Shown here: positions 61,459 through 64,000 of the stretch, piece after piece | Layout: every line of letters starts with the position of its first letter | How positions within the stretch are numbered: position 1 is the stretch's first letter | Assembly: GCA_036502005.1 (NCBI GenBank) | Contig: DASXZH010000098.1 | Location: forward strand, 1 to 64,000 | DNA length: 64,000 nt | Direction: 5' to 3' | DNA from: DASXZH01 sp036502005 | Lineage (GTDB): Bacteria; Armatimonadota; Fimbriimonadia; Fimbriimonadales; Fimbriimonadaceae | Notes under the pieces: generated by a model | Told to the model about the DNA's origin: nothing | The model's input: only the letters and a program-made list of their open reading frames with translations | Database searches by the model: none | Position numbers and translations under genes: made by a program

Positions 61459-62835
61459 ATGTTAGTTTTTATAAGCGATCTCCATATGAGCGACGGCACT
61501 GCCGGTCCTCCCAATATTCCGGCCGAAGCCTTCATAGGTACGTTCCAAGAAATTGGTGCGAGAGCTAAGTCAGCAGAAGCAGAAGAAGTCACTTTCATTT
61601 TTCTTGGAGACATCTATGATTTGATCCGAACGACAGCCTGGTTCGACGGCTGCGTTCCTAAAGAATCGAGTCCTTGGGGTACAGGTCCCACCGAGGAGTC
61701 CGCGCTTAAAGTAATCCACGACGTGTTAGAAAAGAATAGGGAGGTTTTTGAAGATATCCTGCCGAACAGCTACGTCCGATTTGGATTTAAAACTGACCCG
61801 CGGCGCGTTTTTGTGCCCGGAAATCACGATCGGCCATGCAATCTCTATCCTGAATTAAGGAAACTGACTGCAAAGACCCTGGGATTAACTCATTTTTCGC
61901 ACAAGCAACCGCTTACTGAAGAGGCACTGGACGAAAGAGGCTTCGCCCATTACTACGCGAACATTGCTCATCGCACGTTTGCCAGACATGGTCACGAGTT
62001 CGACAGTTTCAATTTTGAAGGGTCCTCCGCACTCCGCTCAGAGGTCTGGACCGATATTCCAGAATACTTTTTTCGCGCAACTCCGATCGGTGACGTAATA
62101 GCTTGCGAAATCGCATCCAAACTGCCCAGGGCTGTTTTATGCAATCTTTCTACTGACCATGCGTTACGTGATGCGGTCACGAGAAATTTGAAGGACCTAT
62201 TTGATGTTCGGCCACTGGGGGGCATCGTCGGTTGGCTTGCTAGCCTAGTGGAGCGCTTCCATGATCCTGAGGTGACAAATGCGATCAATGTTGGCACTAG
62301 ACAGGTAGTTTCAGAATTTGCGGAAATTCCTTTTGTTCGGCAGTGGATCAAGAGAAATCGAAGTTGGATTCGACCACTGGCGATCGGTAACGAAGTCGAA
62401 GTGCTAATTAAATGCCTAAGCGATTTTAACCTCAGCACTTTGGAAAAGGCACTGCCCATTGCCCAGCGCGCAACTGCTCTTTTTAGTGGCGATGACTATG
62501 CCACTCAGGCTTCACAAGAGTTTGCCCGCTTAGATAATAACCCAAGTGAGCCGCACTGGAAAAATGCTTTCTCGTACGTTCTTTATGGCCATACACACCA
62601 GCCCACACAACAGGCAATCTCGGCGCTCGATAACGGGGACGATCACATGGAGAGAATCTATTTGAACACCGGTATGTGGCGTCCCTCCATCAATATGGGC
62701 ATTACCAGCGGCTTCGCATCCTGGAAGAGCCTTACCTATTCAATAATTTATCAACCGGGCGAAATCGCTGGAGACCATAAAGGGACACAATCGTCTTCAT
62801 TCGAAACCTGGAGCGGGACATTAAGGATATCTTGA
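61459..62835 (+). CDS. metallophosphoesterase
   Basis: 458 aa. Calcineurin-like motifs in order: 'MLVFISDLHMSDG' (DxH), 'TFIFLGDIYDLI' (GDxxD), 'VFVPGNHDRPCN' (GNHD), 'FARHGHEFDS' (H) and 'YVLYGHTHQPTQQ' (GHTH), giving a full dinuclear metal site. A helical insert of about 180 residues lies between the fourth and fifth motifs. Substrate unknown; it is monocistronic after the secretin-like gene. Confidence 0.9.
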   Translation: MLVFISDLHMSDGTAGPPNIPAEAFIGTFQEIGARAKSAEAEEVTFIFLGDIYDLIRTTAWFDGCVPKESSPWGTGPTEESALKVIHDVLEKNREVFEDILPNSYVRFGFKTDPRRVFVPGNHDRPCNLYPELRKLTAKTLGLTHFSHKQPLTEEALDERGFAHYYANIAHRTFARHGHEFDSFNFEGSSALRSEVWTDIPEYFFRATPIGDVIACEIASKLPRAVLCNLSTDHALRDAVTRNLKDLFDVRPLGGIVGWLASLVERFHDPEVTNAINVGTRQVVSEFAEIPFVRQWIKRNRSWIRPLAIGNEVEVLIKCLSDFNLSTLEKALPIAQRATALFSGDDYATQASQEFARLDNNPSEPHWKNAFSYVLYGHTHQPTQQAISALDNGDDHMERIYLNTGMWRPSINMGITSGFASWKSLTYSIIYQPGEIAGDHKGTQSSSFETWSGTLRIS

Positions 62836-62885
62836 TAAACCCTCGCAGGGAATTAGTCCATCATCGCCGCTAAATATTCAGGTCT

Positions 62886-63035
62886 TCAACTTGAGATCGT
62901 ACGCCACTCGGCTGGCTCGCCGTCGATGCTCCACACCTTTTGGGAAACCGGCAGTATCTCAACCACCTTTATAATCTCTGGCTCATAGATCTCAAAATCC
63001 GTAACGGGTTTGTTGTTCGCCAGAAGTCTGCGCAT
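62886..63035 (-). CDS. 49-aa small protein coupled to the membrane gene
   Basis: Begins MRRLLANNKPVTDFEIYEP and ends 'DGEPAEWRTISS'. Its ATG overlaps the stop of the upstream gene (TGATG), a classic coupling signal. The whole reading is protein-like ('IIKVVEILPVSQKVWSIDG'). Alternatively it is the C-terminal extension of that protein lost by a frameshift. No family recognised. Confidence 0.5.
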   Translation of the reverse strand: MRRLLANNKPVTDFEIYEPEIIKVVEILPVSQKVWSIDGEPAEWRTISS

Positions 63036-63898
63036 CAAAAAACATGCCGTCGCTCTAATACGACTTTGCCCGATCGTTGGTCTCGAAGAAGTTTGCGAGC
63101 CGTGAGAGCCCCACCTATAAAACCGTAATCCGTTAGAACCGTGAGCACTACGAGGAACCCAAACATGAACTTATCGTGGGAATCCTGGTCCCCATGGATT
63201 CCCACTAGAATCAATCCGATTAGGAATGAAACATAAGCGGTTAATCCAATAGCAAAAGGGAGTATCGGAATCCAGCAGGTTCTGGCGTAAGAAACTATTT
63301 CCTTTCTTTCAGCGGACGTGAGTTCTCGTTCCAGCTCTTTATCTACTTCGGCATCCAAATTGGCGCGCAGTTTTTCTTTTAAGTCGATGGATGATTTCGG
63401 CAACGATGAGACCCATGTTGATTTGGTTATGACCCAATCATTTACTTTCAAACCTCCGGTTCTCCATAGCCTGCCAGAACCTGAGAGCACCTCGAAATCT
63501 CCTGGCGTTCCCGGAGGTATCGGCGTCATTTTGAAGCCTAACCCCCCGGCGTCCAGCTTGGGTCCGGAGAACTTCTTAACATTGCCTGCTTTCAGCTCCA
63601 GTTTAAGCACGGTCAATTCTTTTGAACAATCACGCGCAATTAGGCCCATGAAAATCGCGGGAATCAAGGCAACGGCAAGCATTGTAAAAAGTGCGCTAGC
63701 ACTCAACAGAGAGTTCAAGCTAATCACCCCCGTCGTCACAAGCAGGGCTAAGTAACCGCCAAAACAAAGCATGCGCGTCTGTGCACGCCTTGCGAAATGT
63801 GCCCGAAGTTCAGATTCTTCCGAAACTGATAACGGCCGCTCGCTTGTCAGCGGTAATCCACGGCACCATTCTGTCGTTCGCTCAGATTCAGAAGTCAA
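63035..63898 (-). CDS. hypothetical membrane protein
   Basis: 287 aa. Two hydrophobic stretches near the N-terminus (about 43-63 and 66-88), a soluble middle ('GLGFKMTPIPPGTPGDFEVLSGSGRLWRTGGLKVNDWVITKSTWVSSLPKS'), a charged helix and two further TM segments (about 213-235 and 246-266). No enzyme motif. It continues into the overlapping 49-aa ORF. Function unknown. Confidence 0.65.
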   Translation of the reverse strand: MTSESERTTEWCRGLPLTSERPLSVSEESELRAHFARRAQTRMLCFGGYLALLVTTGVISLNSLLSASALFTMLAVALIPAIFMGLIARDCSKELTVLKLELKAGNVKKFSGPKLDAGGLGFKMTPIPPGTPGDFEVLSGSGRLWRTGGLKVNDWVITKSTWVSSLPKSSIDLKEKLRANLDAEVDKELERELTSAERKEIVSYARTCWIPILPFAIGLTAYVSFLIGLILVGIHGDQDSHDKFMFGFLVVLTVLTDYGFIGGALTARKLLRDQRSGKVVLERRHVF

Positions 63899-64000
63899 CT
63901 CTCTTAAATCATAGGCATGATTTCTGAGAAAAACCTAGGGAGCGAGCCTAGAATCCCAAGATCCTAGTCTGCTTAGTCGCTAGACCAATCTGTTCCAACC

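Noticed and set aside
1..64000. CRISPR arrays, rRNA genes, intact IS elements
   Set aside because: No regularly spaced repeats, rRNA motifs or transposase genes were seen.

Overview
The window is bacterial chromosome carrying an integrated mobile island. The host is probably a member of Armatimonadota (Fimbriimonadia-like). That placement rests on the style of the RqcH, RHS and Gly/Pro-rich secreted proteins only; there is no 16S gene to confirm it. Backbone DNA occupies about 1-11,842 and 58,040-64,000. Between them lies a 46 kb island (11,843-58,039) bounded by a perfect 49-bp direct repeat made of the 3' end of tRNA-Val(TAC).

Left backbone (1-11.8 kb): an RqcH/NFACT ribosome quality-control factor. 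Next comes a minus-strand envelope-sensing cluster: a Spy/CpxP-like LTxxQ protein, an OmpR-type regulator, a histidine kinase with a His/Asp/Gly-rich periplasmic loop, a membrane-anchored Gly/Pro-rich protein and a second LTxxQ-like protein. Then RNase PH and an XTP/dITP pyrophosphatase, an aldo/keto reductase, an NTF2-like secreted protein, proline dehydrogenase and tRNA-Val. Three copies of a REP-like 45-bp palindromic repeat lie only in this part.

Island, left defence block (12-27.5 kb): a tyrosine integrase with tandem 11-bp candidate arm sites, a convergent excisionase-like gene, and two unknown genes divergent from a three-gene Shango-like defence operon (TerB_N/TerB_C protein, DUF2791/BrxD-like ATPase, Lhr-type helicase). 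Two features stand out: the TerB protein starts with an FHA domain, and the helicase is fused to an RNase J-like metallo-beta-lactamase/beta-CASP domain. A type III CBASS operon follows on the minus strand: CD-NTase, HORMA Cap7, TRIP13-like Cap6, a SLOG plus TIR/deoxyribosyltransferase-like candidate effector broken by a frameshift, and a 3'-5' exonuclease like Cap18.

Island, middle (27.8-45 kb): the 3' half of an initiator-type tRNA-Met lies beside a second tyrosine integrase, so the island looks composite. That integrase overlaps a toxin-antitoxin pair. Then come a lipoprotein, an XRE regulator, membrane-anchored unknown genes, an FRG-domain gene pair and small conserved plasmid/ICE genes. 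The mobilisation module holds an orphan adenine methylase, a VirD4/TraG coupling protein without membrane helices, a MobC-like protein, an oriT with an RSF1010-type nic core, and a MobQ relaxase. No mating-pair-formation genes are present, so this is best read as an integrative mobilisable element rather than a self-transmissible ICE.

Island, right (45.8-58 kb): a tightly packed operon of a triple glycosyltransferase/TPR protein, a degenerate NifU/IscU-like protein, an RHS protein split in two at an ATGA junction, and a downstream partner gene with a decayed second copy. A small HTH gene, a decayed third integrase and attR complete the island.

Right backbone (58-64 kb): a divergent secretin-like gene interrupted by an 8-bp tandem-repeat frameshift, a metallophosphoesterase, and a membrane protein translationally coupled to a 49-aa gene.
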